A DNA stretch of 64,000 nt from GWE2-42-39 sp942493345 (lineage in GTDB: Bacteria > Bacteroidota > Bacteroidia > Bacteroidales > Prolixibacteraceae), in assembly GCA_942493345.1 (NCBI GenBank), contig OW818695.1:62001-126000 (forward strand). Reading direction: 5' to 3'. Shown here one piece after another: positions 29,358 to 38,947 of the stretch. Below the pieces are notes generated by a model that worked only from the letters and a program-made list of their open reading frames with translations, was not told where the DNA came from and did not search any database. Numbering within the stretch: the first letter of the stretch is position 1; each line of letters starts with the position of its first letter. Both the position numbers and the translations under genes were made by a program.

Positions 29358-30344
29358 TTATCCCTTCGAAGAGAAATATTTCATAAACTGCGACCTTTCG
29401 TATAATTGCGGGTCAGGAATATTTTTGATGGATAAACGTCCCCGGAAGTCATCAATGGTTTTGAAGTTCCATTTTTCCATAAACTTTTTTAGATCGCTTA
29501 AAATTCCGGCTATTTGCTGTGCCCCATTGATATACAAAGTTGAGCAAAGCTGAGTAACCTGCGCGCCGGCCAGAATTTGTTTGATTACCGCCTCGCTGTC
29601 GTGAATGCCGGTCGATGCGGCAATCTGAAGGTTCGGTACAGTTGCCGACAAAATTCCCACCCAACGCAACGAGCGACGTATATCTGCCGGAGAGCTGAAA
29701 ACCTCCGAAGAAATTATTTCAAGATTCTCGATATCGATATCGGGTTCGTAAAAACGGTTAAACACCACCACAGCCTGAGCCCCGGCGCCAACCAGACGGT
29801 CGGTCATCGAAACCAGGTTGGTAAAGTAGAAACCTATTTTTATTGAAACCGGAATTTTCACCAGCTTTTTTACTTTCGTGAGCACATCGACATACAATTG
29901 TTCAATCTCTGCCGATGATCTGCTTCGCTGTGTCGGCAATACAAAAAGATTCAGTTCCAAAGCGTCGGCTCCGGCCTGTTCCAGATCTTTTGCAAAGGCA
30001 GTCCATTCGTTATCCGACACACAATTGATGCTTGCAATGACCGGAATCGAAACCACTTTTTTGGTTTCTTTTATCAGTTCGATATGTTTTGTAATGGAAT
30101 TGTTTCGGGTATAATTCCGGATATAATCTTCAGCCTCGGGATATAAATTCTGAGGATCTTTGTTGATCAAATGGCTAACTTCACTGTTAATTTGTTCCTC
30201 AAATAAGGATTTCAAAACAACTGCACCAGCGCCTGCCGATTCCAGTTCTTTAATTTTAGCTACCGTATTTGTCAATCCTGAACTTGCCACTACAATCGGG
30301 CTTTTCAGGCTGAGACCCATATATTTTGTCTCTAAATTTGCCAT
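29358..30344 (-). CDS. Dihydroorotate dehydrogenase-like flavoprotein
   Basis: A 328-residue TIM-barrel protein related to class 1 dihydroorotate dehydrogenases (N-terminus LETKYMGLSLKSPIVVASSGLT; FMN-phosphate region near VPNLQIAASTGIHDSEAVIKQILAGA). The segment that normally reads Asn-x-Ser-Cys-Pro-Asn, with the catalytic Cys, reads ELNLFVLP here. The usual base is therefore missing and it is probably not a true PyrD. This subfamily is widespread in Bacteroidota with unknown substrate. It starts 10 bases after nothing but the T9SS gene and may be read in the same direction as it. Confidence 0.8.
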   Translation of the reverse strand: MANLETKYMGLSLKSPIVVASSGLTNTVAKIKELESAGAGAVVLKSLFEEQINSEVSHLINKDPQNLYPEAEDYIRNYTRNNSITKHIELIKETKKVVSIPVIASINCVSDNEWTAFAKDLEQAGADALELNLFVLPTQRSRSSAEIEQLYVDVLTKVKKLVKIPVSIKIGFYFTNLVSMTDRLVGAGAQAVVVFNRFYEPDIDIENLEIISSEVFSSPADIRRSLRWVGILSATVPNLQIAASTGIHDSEAVIKQILAGAQVTQLCSTLYINGAQQIAGILSDLKKFMEKWNFKTIDDFRGRLSIKNIPDPQLYERSQFMKYFSSKG

Positions 30345-30542
30345 TGTATCATTTGTTTCTTACAAAGAAACTTCTTTTTCCTTTACTCCGGCATGATTTT
30401 TACCTGTTATACAGAAGTTAGAAAGCTGAATTGTTGATTCGTTTCTCTTCAAGAGAACGAACACGAAATGAGAAATATCGAAATACCACAAATGCGACTG
30501 CACCCGGATTTCTTATTTCTCATTTTATGTTTCTTGTTTATT

Positions 30543-31712
30543 TCATTTTACTCCGGTTCGCAATAATGGCCATGCGGAAAAAAGGGCAACAAGCAAATAA
30601 CTACCACCAGCAATCAGCATGGCAAACCCTAAACTGAAATGATCGGTAAAATATCCAAGTACCGGGCCAATAATGGCAAAACTTATTCGGATCACCAAAT
30701 CGCGCAGCGAAAGGATGGTCGCCCGCACTTCCGAACCAGTGTGCCGGTTGATATAATCTTTCAGAATGGGATGTGAAATTCCGCGCATCACATAAAAAAA
30801 GAACAGAATGGCTATTCCAGCCAGGCTGATTTCCCAGGCTGCAAAAAAATATCCAAAACTCAATCCGGCAATAATTAGCAACAGGGAATTTCGCTGACCC
30901 AAACGGCGTTCTACTTTATACGACAAAAAAGCGGATATTCCCGCCGACAAGTTCAACAGGGTCCACATCAGCCCAAACAAGGAAACAGGCAACCCGGCCT
31001 TTTGGAAATACGGTTGTGCAAACCATGCAAAAGTAAGCGAAGCGGTTCCTGTAAATGAAGAAAGCAGTAATGCTGAGCGCATTTCAACATGCAGGAAAGT
31101 TTGCCTGACCGTTTGCAAAATAGCTTTAAAACCGATGGCAATTTCTTTTGTATGCGTTTTCGGTTCCTTCAGTAAAAAGGTAGCAGGAATAGCGATTGAT
31201 GCAACTGCAAACTGGAAATAGAAAGGCATCCGAAAACTAATGGTGGCAAGCAATCCGCCACAAATGCCGGCAAAAGCTTCAGCAAAATTACCAACCGAAG
31301 TTACCCGTCCTTCCTGTTTGATATACTCGCCTTCCCTTTTCGATGCTTTCAATGTATCGTAAAGCATCGCCGCATCAGTGCCCGAAATAAAACTGTAGCC
31401 AATGCCCAGAACAAGTTCTGCAACTGCAAAAGTCCAGAAACCATCCGAGAAACTGTACACGGCGAACCCCATCGCCCCCAATACAGCGCCCATCTGCAAT
31501 GTTTTCTTCCGTCCCCATACATCAGCCAAATAGCCCGAAGGAATCTCCATGGCCACAATTCCCAGGGAATATATCGACTTGAGCATAAAAATCTGCTGCA
31601 TGCCCATGCCATTTTCCTGATAAAATAAAACGATGACCGGCATCACCAGGTTAAACCACTTCGAAATTTTTATCAGGTATAAATTGAGGATATTTCCGGA
31701 AAGCTGTTTCAC
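30543..31712 (-). CDS. Major facilitator superfamily transporter
   Basis: A 389-residue inner-membrane protein with about twelve hydrophobic segments. The loop 2-3 motif GYLADVWGRKKTL is the MFS A-motif, and a degenerate copy follows the sixth helix. The best general match is to drug/metabolite efflux-type MFS proteins of Bacteroidota. The substrate is unknown. It lies 198 bases from the DHOD-like gene. Confidence 0.85.
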   Translation of the reverse strand: MKQLSGNILNLYLIKISKWFNLVMPVIVLFYQENGMGMQQIFMLKSIYSLGIVAMEIPSGYLADVWGRKKTLQMGAVLGAMGFAVYSFSDGFWTFAVAELVLGIGYSFISGTDAAMLYDTLKASKREGEYIKQEGRVTSVGNFAEAFAGICGGLLATISFRMPFYFQFAVASIAIPATFLLKEPKTHTKEIAIGFKAILQTVRQTFLHVEMRSALLLSSFTGTASLTFAWFAQPYFQKAGLPVSLFGLMWTLLNLSAGISAFLSYKVERRLGQRNSLLLIIAGLSFGYFFAAWEISLAGIAILFFFYVMRGISHPILKDYINRHTGSEVRATILSLRDLVIRISFAIIGPVLGYFTDHFSLGFAMLIAGGSYLLVALFSAWPLLRTGVK

Positions 31713-31929
31713 TCCATTTTTATGTAAAAAAATATAAAAACACTCTTATATGTCTCTTTTTCATATATAAGATAAATTTTTGCTACATATTTACAGTTTT
31801 TTTTACCAAAATGAACAAAAAAATGTTTTACAACGCAACATTAAAACTTCATTCTTAATAAATAGAAACTATTTTTGCAGCTTTCATTTATTTGAGGACA
31901 CTCAAAATACACAAAGAACAAAGAAATTG

Positions 31930-32068
31930 ATATATGAAATAGCCCTGAGTGCCAAAGCTCTCACAAACCGAAAATGATTATTTACGGCTATTCCATTCGT
32001 TGAAATCTAATTTGGAATACTGAAGTTGATACGAGAATTAAGGAATACAATATTGAAAAAATAAACAA
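31930..32068 (+). repeat. Leader repeat, copy B (upstream of asnA)
   Basis: Collinear with copy A at 9699-9839. It opens with GATATATGAAAT, contains ATTCCATTCGTTGAAA and ACTGAAGT, and ends directly at the asnA ATG. The gap 31713-31929 before it is AT-rich and otherwise shows nothing I can name. Confidence 0.5.
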
Positions 32069-33103
32069 ATGAAATTATTTATCCCTAAAAATTATCAGCC
32101 TTTATTGGATCTGAAACAAACAGAAAAGGCAATTAAGCTGGTAAAAGATAGTTTCCAGGAAGACTTGTCGTCAGAACTGAGATTGCGCCGGGTAACAGCC
32201 CCTCTTTTTGTAATGCAGGGAACCGGTATCAACGACGACCTGAATGGAATTGAGCGTCCGGTATCGTTTCCGGTAAAAGAGCTGGACGACAAAAAAGCTG
32301 AAGTAGTGCAATCGTTGGCGAAATGGAAACGAATGAGCTTAGCCGATCTTGGAATTGAAGAAGGCTATGGATTATATACCGACATGAATGCTATCCGCCC
32401 CGACGAAGAACTTGACAATATCCATTCGTTGTATGTTGACCAGTGGGACTGGGAACGGGTAATTAAACCGGAAGAACGCAATCTGGATTTTCTGAAAAAG
32501 ATCGTCCGTAAAATTCATACCGTTCTTCTGCGTACAGAATTTTCGGTATTCGAACACTATCCGCAAATCAAGCCTATTCTTCCTGAAGAAATTACATTTA
32601 TCCATGCCGAAGAGCTGGAAGCCCGTTACCCGAAACTAACGCCCAAAGAACGTGAAAACGCCGCTGCAAAAGAGTATGGAGCAATCTTTATCATCGGTAT
32701 CGGCGCGATAATGCCGGGCGGAGAAAAGCATGACGGACGCGCACCCGACTACGACGACTGGACAACCGAAACCATTAATGGGTTCAAAGGATTGAACGGC
32801 GACATCGTAATCTGGAACCCGGTTCTTGAATCGGCTTTCGAAATTTCGTCGATGGGCATCCGGGTCGATCGGGAAGCATTGCTGCGGCAACTTTCGATAA
32901 CCGGAACAGAAGAACGCAAAAACCTATACTGGCACAAACGTCTGCTCAATGGCGAACTGCCACTTTCAATTGGCGGCGGCATCGGGCAATCGAGACTTTG
33001 CATGTATTTTCTGCGCAAAGCTCACATTGGTGAGACCCAGTCGAGTATCTGGCCTGCGGAAATGATTGAACAGTGCGCTGCAAATAAGATTCAACTTATT
33101 TAA
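32069..33103 (+). CDS. asnA: Aspartate--ammonia ligase
   Basis: A 344-residue cytosolic enzyme that makes asparagine from aspartate, ammonia and ATP. It belongs to the class II aminoacyl-tRNA-synthetase-like fold, and the length fits AsnA (about 330). Characteristic stretches are LRLRRVTAPLFV, VQSLAKWKR, LYTDMNAIRPDE and the C-terminal GGGIGQSRLCMYFLRKAHIGE with the class II motif 3-like arginine. It is monocistronic, with a leader related to that of the NigD-like gene and a terminator downstream. Confidence 0.96.
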   Translation: MKLFIPKNYQPLLDLKQTEKAIKLVKDSFQEDLSSELRLRRVTAPLFVMQGTGINDDLNGIERPVSFPVKELDDKKAEVVQSLAKWKRMSLADLGIEEGYGLYTDMNAIRPDEELDNIHSLYVDQWDWERVIKPEERNLDFLKKIVRKIHTVLLRTEFSVFEHYPQIKPILPEEITFIHAEELEARYPKLTPKERENAAAKEYGAIFIIGIGAIMPGGEKHDGRAPDYDDWTTETINGFKGLNGDIVIWNPVLESAFEISSMGIRVDREALLRQLSITGTEERKNLYWHKRLLNGELPLSIGGGIGQSRLCMYFLRKAHIGETQSSIWPAEMIEQCAANKIQLI

Positions 33104-33122
33104 AGATAAACGAGCAAGAGAT

Positions 33123-33159
33123 AAAAGCCGGGACTGAAAATCAGATTCCGGCTTTTTTA
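33123..33159 (+). terminator. Terminator of asnA
   Basis: AAAAGCCGG pairs with CCGGCTTTT around an internal partial stem (CTGA/TCAG) and is followed by six T. Confidence 0.88.
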
Positions 33160-33190
33160 TTATTTAGGTAATCGCTAAACGTATTTTTTA

Positions 33191-33198
33191 TATATTTG
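33191..33198 (+). promoter_or_regulatory. -7 element of tRNA-Arg(TCT)
   Basis: TATATTTG fits TAnnTTTG, 17 bases before the tRNA 5' end. Confidence 0.55.
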
Positions 33199-33215
33199 CA
33201 ACCGCAAAAAAGGAT

Positions 33216-33289
33216 GCCTCGGTAGCTCAGTTGGATAGAGCAACGGCCTTCTAAGCCGTAGGTCATGGGTTCGAGCCCCGTCCGGGGTA
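33216..33289 (+). tRNA. tRNA-Arg (anticodon TCT)
   Basis: A 74-base cloverleaf. Acceptor GCCTCGG pairs with CCGGGGT (two G-T pairs). The D arm is GCTCAGTTGGATAGAGC, the anticodon loop is CTTCTAA with TCT, and the T loop is TTCGAGC. The discriminator is A and CCA is not encoded. Confidence 0.94.
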
Positions 33290-33303
33290 CTGATTTGAAA
33301 AAT

Positions 33304-33338
33304 AAAACCTCTGTAAAAAAAGATTACAGAGGTTTTTT
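33304..33338 (+). terminator. Terminator of tRNA-Arg(TCT)
   Basis: AAAACCTCTGTA pairs with TTACAGAGGTTTT around an A-rich loop and is followed by T. The remaining 235 bases up to the DUF4185 gene show no supported feature. Confidence 0.88.
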
Positions 33339-33574
33339 GACTCTTATTCCTGCCTCTTTAAAGGATCAATTGAAACTTCGGATGGATTATGGATCAATTT
33401 TTCAGGATCACTTCATATTGGATTACCTTTCGTCAGACATAATTTTCAGCTAATCGGAATAAGAAAAAGAGAACAGACTCACACTTCTATGAGAAATGTA
33501 AACGTCTTCTCACACCGATTATCTATATACCTAAATTAACTGATTTCTCATGATGTTTTTACAATATCAGAATG

Positions 33575-35287
33575 TTACTCACGAACAAGGCGAACTCCCA
33601 TCAAATAAGAATTGTATGGTAACCACATTGACATTGTGAAATACAGGTTATCGTCCTTAAGAGAAATAGGGTGAATGAATGAACCATATAATTGATGATA
33701 TTCATACCCATCGACTAGTTTTTTGGCATCACTCCAGGGGCCTGTAATGTTGTTGGCTTCCCTAAAAGTAATTTCATATCGTGCGCCATTAAAATATAAA
33801 AGTATCCATTTCCCGTATTTGCTGTGGTATGCAATGGAAAGTTCTCCCGCAACATCATCAATCAAAACCGTGGCGGCATTTTCATTTCCTTTTATCCATT
33901 CGTTGTTATTTCCATTCCAGAACTCATATTCCGATTGCCGCTCAATATCTTTTTCCTTAAAACGCGCCAGATGCGGACGATTATTTCTGCCTGCAACAGT
34001 TCCGACCATATACACATACCCATCTTTCTTAAAATAACCGACTTGTCCGAAATTGCTCTTTGAGTCAAATTCTACATCCCAACATCGGCTCCAGGTCTTG
34101 CTATTATCAACAGATTTGTATAGACTTGAATAGTTTGTAATCCACCCCGTCCAATTTTTTATATTCATATAATGCACATAATCTGCACCATTTGCCCGAA
34201 TCGCTGCGGTGGGGATAGATGTCCAATCTCCGTTACCGCTGCCATCTTTCCCGCCAAGAACAATTTCGCGGGCAATTCCTTTATCATCGACAGCTGCCCC
34301 ATTAATCGTCAACCCATCTGAAAGATTTTGGTCGTTAGAGAACAATAAAACATTACTTCTCCAACTTCCCCCATTGGGACCAGAGTTTCCCGGATTAGGA
34401 TAAAAATCAGATCCAAATGTGTCGCCGAAGAAAAGACCATAATTCCCGGCATTCATCTCCCAGATTATACCAAGATCTGTACCTCCAACATTATACAATT
34501 GGTCTGTCCGATTGTTGGCAATATACCTTACCTGAGGAAGTGCACCTTCACTTCGCTCGGCCCCTGTAACCCGCGAAATACATTTTAAGTCGGCAAAACC
34601 TAAACCTTTTCGTCTATCAACAAAGAGCGTTTGTGTGTCGGAACACCAACCCGTTTTATCAACAGCCGTAAACTCAAATTTGAAAAAGTCGGAATCATCA
34701 TTTCCAACAGTGTATTCAAATAAGTATTTGGACGAGATATCTGCCGCATATACTTTTTGAGTTTGTGTTTCGCCCCAATCATTGTGTTTAATCAACAAAT
34801 AATCAAGGCTGCTGATCTGATTAACAATCAAGGTTGCAGAAAATTTACCTGTAAGTTCATCCAGTTTCACGCTCTTCTCATCATACGAAAGCATAACACT
34901 TCCTTTGGGTTTATTTACACAAAGTTTTCTGGACTCAGCAACAGTTCCATCCTTGTTCACAGCAAGAAACTCAAAAAGGAATGAGTTGGAATCAAAAGTG
35001 GTAACCTTGTACCCGAAAGTATAATGCTGCGATAATTCAGACTGCTCAAGTGTTTCGGTTGAAACAGTTGTTCCATCGATTTTCGTAATTTCGAGATACC
35101 TCAAACTGTTAAAATTATTGATTTTCACCCCTACAGATATATTACCGTCTGATTCATCTGCCGTAACGGAATCAACAGAAAGCTCTACCCCAAAAGGGAC
35201 CGGCTCCGACTCTGTTTTGTTACAACCAACTTGCACCAGGAATAACATGCACATTGTAATCGCATGAATGGTCTTTTTCTGAAACAT
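33575..35287 (-). CDS. DUF4185 lipoprotein, GH183-like glycosidase candidate
   Basis: A 570-residue surface lipoprotein (lipobox VQVGC, Cys22). Two tandem beta domains of about 95 residues (about 28-125 and 126-225) resemble each other: both have YLxI, then YxFxYxV, then FFxFEFxAVxKxG. The C-terminal 340 residues form a five-bladed-propeller-type DUF4185 domain (GGTDLGIIWEMNAGNYGLFFGDTFG, WRSNVLLFSND, AYHSKYGKWILLYF). DUF4185 includes the endo-D-arabinanases of family GH183, so hydrolysis of an arabinan- or furanoside-containing glycan is possible. It is the last gene of the PUL, 11 bases after GH97. Confidence 0.8.
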   Translation of the reverse strand: MFQKKTIHAITMCMLFLVQVGCNKTESEPVPFGVELSVDSVTADESDGNISVGVKINNFNSLRYLEITKIDGTTVSTETLEQSELSQHYTFGYKVTTFDSNSFLFEFLAVNKDGTVAESRKLCVNKPKGSVMLSYDEKSVKLDELTGKFSATLIVNQISSLDYLLIKHNDWGETQTQKVYAADISSKYLFEYTVGNDDSDFFKFEFTAVDKTGWCSDTQTLFVDRRKGLGFADLKCISRVTGAERSEGALPQVRYIANNRTDQLYNVGGTDLGIIWEMNAGNYGLFFGDTFGSDFYPNPGNSGPNGGSWRSNVLLFSNDQNLSDGLTINGAAVDDKGIAREIVLGGKDGSGNGDWTSIPTAAIRANGADYVHYMNIKNWTGWITNYSSLYKSVDNSKTWSRCWDVEFDSKSNFGQVGYFKKDGYVYMVGTVAGRNNRPHLARFKEKDIERQSEYEFWNGNNNEWIKGNENAATVLIDDVAGELSIAYHSKYGKWILLYFNGARYEITFREANNITGPWSDAKKLVDGYEYHQLYGSFIHPISLKDDNLYFTMSMWLPYNSYLMGVRLVRE

Positions 35288-35298
35288 AATTTTGAAAG

Positions 35299-37278
35299 CT
35301 ATTGAACTCTAGAAAAATGTATTACAGCTCCACCTTCTGCTGCGAGTGGCAATTCGATAACATCTTTCGCGGTAACTCTCTCTTTTCTGGTATTGATATG
35401 GTTTGGATTTTTATCAACATCGGCAGCATCGGTATATATCTCAGCGAGATACTCTTCTCCTTTGTTCAGAAAATCCAAAGACAATGTAAGTTGCCGTGCG
35501 GTACTATTATTAAGTGAACCCACCCACCAGTCATTATCTTTACGACGCGCGATGGTTATATATTCGTTAATCTTAGCATGAGTAACTTTTAGGTCGTCCC
35601 AGTTCGTCGGAACTTTGCATAAAAAGTCGAAACCCGGTTGCCCTTCATAGGCTTTTGGATTGTCGCACAACGAAGTGAGATAATTTTCCAACACGACATA
35701 CATCGCCAACATGTGACATCTTGTACTTGTTACGAGCGGATTTATATAGTGAATTTTAAATTCCGACCTTGGGACAGCCCGAAATCCCCCGAGATGATAA
35801 TCAGCAGGCCCTGCCAACATTCGTGTAAAAGGTATCGATATATCATGGTCTGCATTGATGATGGTATCCCACTTATATACTTCATAATTAAGAGTTCCTT
35901 CACGGGTAAACTCATTGGGATAAGTGCGGATAAGACCTGACGGTTTACTTGCCCCGTGAAACTGTATGAACAGATGATATTTGGCGGCCATAGCAAGAAA
36001 TTCTTCCTGTATCCGAATCATTTCCTGATCATCTCTATCCAAAAAGTCGATCATTAAACCTTTGATACCCCATTGTTGAAATTTAGAGAAAGCCTCTTCG
36101 AGTTTGGGATAAAGGGCACGCCAATGCACCCACACATGAAGCCCCACTCCCACACTTTTGGCATAACCACTTATGCGTGGCAAGTTCAAACAAGGGATCG
36201 GCCTGGTAACATCGGCATTAGGGCCCGCCCAACCAAAATTGAAATTATCATCAAAATACCACGGGGTTTCAGCATAGCCGTAAATGCTGTGAAGATCGAT
36301 CCCATTGCGAGCGGCAAAATCGATGTAATACTTATTTGTTTCGAAGTTGTTGCCAGGTGAAAAAGTTGTATCGGGTACAACATTCCCATTCCACCAGGTA
36401 AAAGTAGTTTTGTATGGTCTGATCCAGGAAGTGTCTTCAATTTTACAAGGCTCGTTGAGACTGGTAAGTATGTTCGTTTCGATAAGTGTTTCGATGCGAT
36501 TGCTTACAGAAATTACCCTCCACGGAGTACGGTGTGGAAATTCATTGATCTGAACCTTAATTTTTTCTTGTCCTAACCGAGGCGATAACTTGCCAACAAA
36601 ACCATCGTTTTCTTTCATTAAATACATTCCGGCGTAATTTAAAATTGCGGCTTCTGTGATTGACATGTACACCCCATCAGAAAATTCCATTGTAATCGGC
36701 ATTTCGATCAACTTATTCCCGGTTATATCATCAAATTGCAAATGGTGATACAGCCCCTCGTGAGTATTTATATAATTTGGTAAATACATAAAAAGGGTTT
36801 TCGGATTCCCCGTTACATTGAATTGAGTTTTTTCGTCATACATTACATACGAGTTCCAGTTTTTCTGCTTCGGAAACTCATACCGAAATGCGATACCGTC
36901 ATCATATGCTCTTACAACAAGGTCAACCCTTCTGCCTGTGGGCGATTTCTCTTCTAACGGTATTGTTGTTTGTTTGCAATAATCACGCGCATGTTTCACC
37001 TTTCCCATAACCAGTTCATAAGTTTGATCGATGGTTTGGCTGGCAACTTTACCTACTTTTAAGTTCTTGCCAAACTCTCCGCTGTCAAAGTTAAACCCCA
37101 ACGAAGAATTCTCTATCAGGACCCTCTGCTTGTAAGAAATATCATATTTTATCTCATTAACGGAAGTTTTCAAGGTAAATTTCAACATACCGTTGGGCGA
37201 TGAGACAGTTATTTTTTGTTGTCCGTAGAGCGTTGAGCAGAATAATATAAAAAAGGAAATAGCAACAATTTTTCTCAT
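35299..37278 (-). CDS. Glycoside hydrolase family 97, retaining type
   Basis: Started at ATG 37278 (MRKIVAISF), 659 residues with a signal peptide ending LYGQ. It has an N-terminal beta-sandwich (GH97_N), a TIM barrel (HSIYGYAETPWYFDDNFN, LHVWVHWRALYP, GIKGLMIDFLDRDDQ) and a C-terminal beta domain. The Asp in LMIDFLDRDDQ matches the nucleophile position of retaining GH97 alpha-galactosidases and beta-L-arabinopyranosidases. Inverting SusB-type alpha-glucosidases lack it. It is therefore probably an exo-acting alpha-galactosidase-like enzyme in the periplasm. Second-last gene of the PUL. Confidence 0.9.
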   Translation of the reverse strand: MRKIVAISFFILFCSTLYGQQKITVSSPNGMLKFTLKTSVNEIKYDISYKQRVLIENSSLGFNFDSGEFGKNLKVGKVASQTIDQTYELVMGKVKHARDYCKQTTIPLEEKSPTGRRVDLVVRAYDDGIAFRYEFPKQKNWNSYVMYDEKTQFNVTGNPKTLFMYLPNYINTHEGLYHHLQFDDITGNKLIEMPITMEFSDGVYMSITEAAILNYAGMYLMKENDGFVGKLSPRLGQEKIKVQINEFPHRTPWRVISVSNRIETLIETNILTSLNEPCKIEDTSWIRPYKTTFTWWNGNVVPDTTFSPGNNFETNKYYIDFAARNGIDLHSIYGYAETPWYFDDNFNFGWAGPNADVTRPIPCLNLPRISGYAKSVGVGLHVWVHWRALYPKLEEAFSKFQQWGIKGLMIDFLDRDDQEMIRIQEEFLAMAAKYHLFIQFHGASKPSGLIRTYPNEFTREGTLNYEVYKWDTIINADHDISIPFTRMLAGPADYHLGGFRAVPRSEFKIHYINPLVTSTRCHMLAMYVVLENYLTSLCDNPKAYEGQPGFDFLCKVPTNWDDLKVTHAKINEYITIARRKDNDWWVGSLNNSTARQLTLSLDFLNKGEEYLAEIYTDAADVDKNPNHINTRKERVTAKDVIELPLAAEGGAVIHFSRVQ

Positions 37279-37350
37279 GATAATCAATTTATAAAAAAAA
37301 TAGGCTCCATTGAAACCGGATAAGTTCCAATAGAGCCTGCAATAAAATTT

Positions 37351-38928
37351 TTATTTTGGATTCTGTCGCAAGTTTGAATTACTCTGCAACTGATTGAACG
37401 GAATAAGACAAAGATTTCGTTTTGTATCATTACTTGGACTATGGAATGTCCACGTACCTCTGGTAAAATTATTATCAAAACGTATCAACTGACTTCTTCG
37501 AAGTCCTTCAAGGGCAAATTCAACGCCCAATTCCTGTAACATACGACCATACCGGACAGAAGCTCCATTGTAACTGACCGTTGCTTTAAGCTCTGCTCCT
37601 GTCAATAAATTTTCTTTGTCAAATGCCCTACTGCGAACATCATTAACAAGCGCGGCAGCAACATCTGCATTGCCATTTGTACGGAGAATACACTCAGCTT
37701 TCATCATAAGTACCTCTGCATATCTCATGATCACATAATCGTTATCCGGAGCACTTGTGCCTCCCACCTTTATTTCATATTTACCGAAACGGTATCCTTC
37801 AACCATCGTGGCCGGACCATCGAGAGCAGAGATAGTTCTTGTGTAAATCAAAGGTTGATTGATGCCATCGACCCAACCGCCAGTCCATAAAGGAGAACCA
37901 TCAAGAGCATATTGTTGCCCCATAACCCATGTTTTTTGGAGACGTTTATCGCCTGCAACATAATTGTCGAAAAATGATGGTACGCCAAGACATCCGCTGT
38001 CGAACCATGTACTTGAAAGATTATATGTGGCAATTTGAGCAATGTGCAAGGTTTTACGAGCTTGCATGTATATTTGGTTTCCGGGCGTTTTTATTTCGTC
38101 GAACGGGATTACAAACATCGTCTCATTACTTATTGAATTGCTAACTGAAAAAGGCATCGAGTAATCTTCATCGAGCTTATATTTCCCGGAAGCGATGATT
38201 TCATCACATAACTTTTCACACTCGGAGTACATACTTCTACCGATCCACGCTTCGGCATTCAGGTAAAGGCGGGCAAGCAACATTCGTGCATTCCACTTAT
38301 TAAACCTTCCGTATGTTGAGATTGATTTATCGCCTAAGTTATTCATATTGTTTTTAAGTTCCGTTTCAATGAACGCAAATACCTCGGCTCTTGATTTGGT
38401 CTCGGGCAAATATCCTTCAGGAACGTCAAACCGGTCAACAATAGGTACATTACCAAAAGTTTCGATTAACAGATAGTAATAGAACGACCTGGCAACTTTT
38501 AGTTCGGAAATAAATTTCTCTTTTCCTTCCATATCTATTGTGGAGTTTTCAAACTGATACAACACCCGATTGGCATCATTTACTCCCTCAAACAATTGCA
38601 ACCATATATCGTTGAAATGGGGGTCTTCTTCAACCCAGGAATGTTGATGCAAACGAATATAAATACCACCATCGAACCACGCCCAATAAGCCCTGACCGG
38701 GGTAATACAGATATCGGTAGTCTCCTCTAAATCCCACCATTTCCGCCAATCGGTAAAAGTCCGCATATTCGCATATACCGGAACCATAGCCGCCATAAAT
38801 TCGGCTTCTGTCTTATAGAAATCGCTCTCAGGAATACTGCTATACACTTGTTCGTCCAAATCAGTACATCCGACGAAAAGGCAAATAATCGCTAAAGCAG
38901 TAACTATTATGTGTTTATTTTTTAACAT
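37351..38928 (-). CDS. SusD/RagB-family glycan-binding lipoprotein
   Basis: A 525-residue outer-membrane lipoprotein (MLKNKHIIVTALAIICLFVGC, Cys21) with the TPR-rich SusD fold. Typical stretches are SDFYKTEAEFMAA, ELKVARSFYYYLLIETFGNVPIV, FNKWNARMLLARLYLNAEAW and the C-terminal RYAEVLMMKAE and RRSQLIRF. It caps the SusC barrel and captures the glycan. It lies 19 bases after susC and shares its operon. Confidence 0.96.
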   Translation of the reverse strand: MLKNKHIIVTALAIICLFVGCTDLDEQVYSSIPESDFYKTEAEFMAAMVPVYANMRTFTDWRKWWDLEETTDICITPVRAYWAWFDGGIYIRLHQHSWVEEDPHFNDIWLQLFEGVNDANRVLYQFENSTIDMEGKEKFISELKVARSFYYYLLIETFGNVPIVDRFDVPEGYLPETKSRAEVFAFIETELKNNMNNLGDKSISTYGRFNKWNARMLLARLYLNAEAWIGRSMYSECEKLCDEIIASGKYKLDEDYSMPFSVSNSISNETMFVIPFDEIKTPGNQIYMQARKTLHIAQIATYNLSSTWFDSGCLGVPSFFDNYVAGDKRLQKTWVMGQQYALDGSPLWTGGWVDGINQPLIYTRTISALDGPATMVEGYRFGKYEIKVGGTSAPDNDYVIMRYAEVLMMKAECILRTNGNADVAAALVNDVRSRAFDKENLLTGAELKATVSYNGASVRYGRMLQELGVEFALEGLRRSQLIRFDNNFTRGTWTFHSPSNDTKRNLCLIPFNQLQSNSNLRQNPK

Positions 38929-38947
38929 TGTTTTTAACTTTTAATGG

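Noticed and set aside
33265..33453. 62-residue reading frame on the plus strand after tRNA-Arg
   Set aside because: It begins inside the tRNA and runs through the tRNA terminator hairpin. No homology or start signal supports it.
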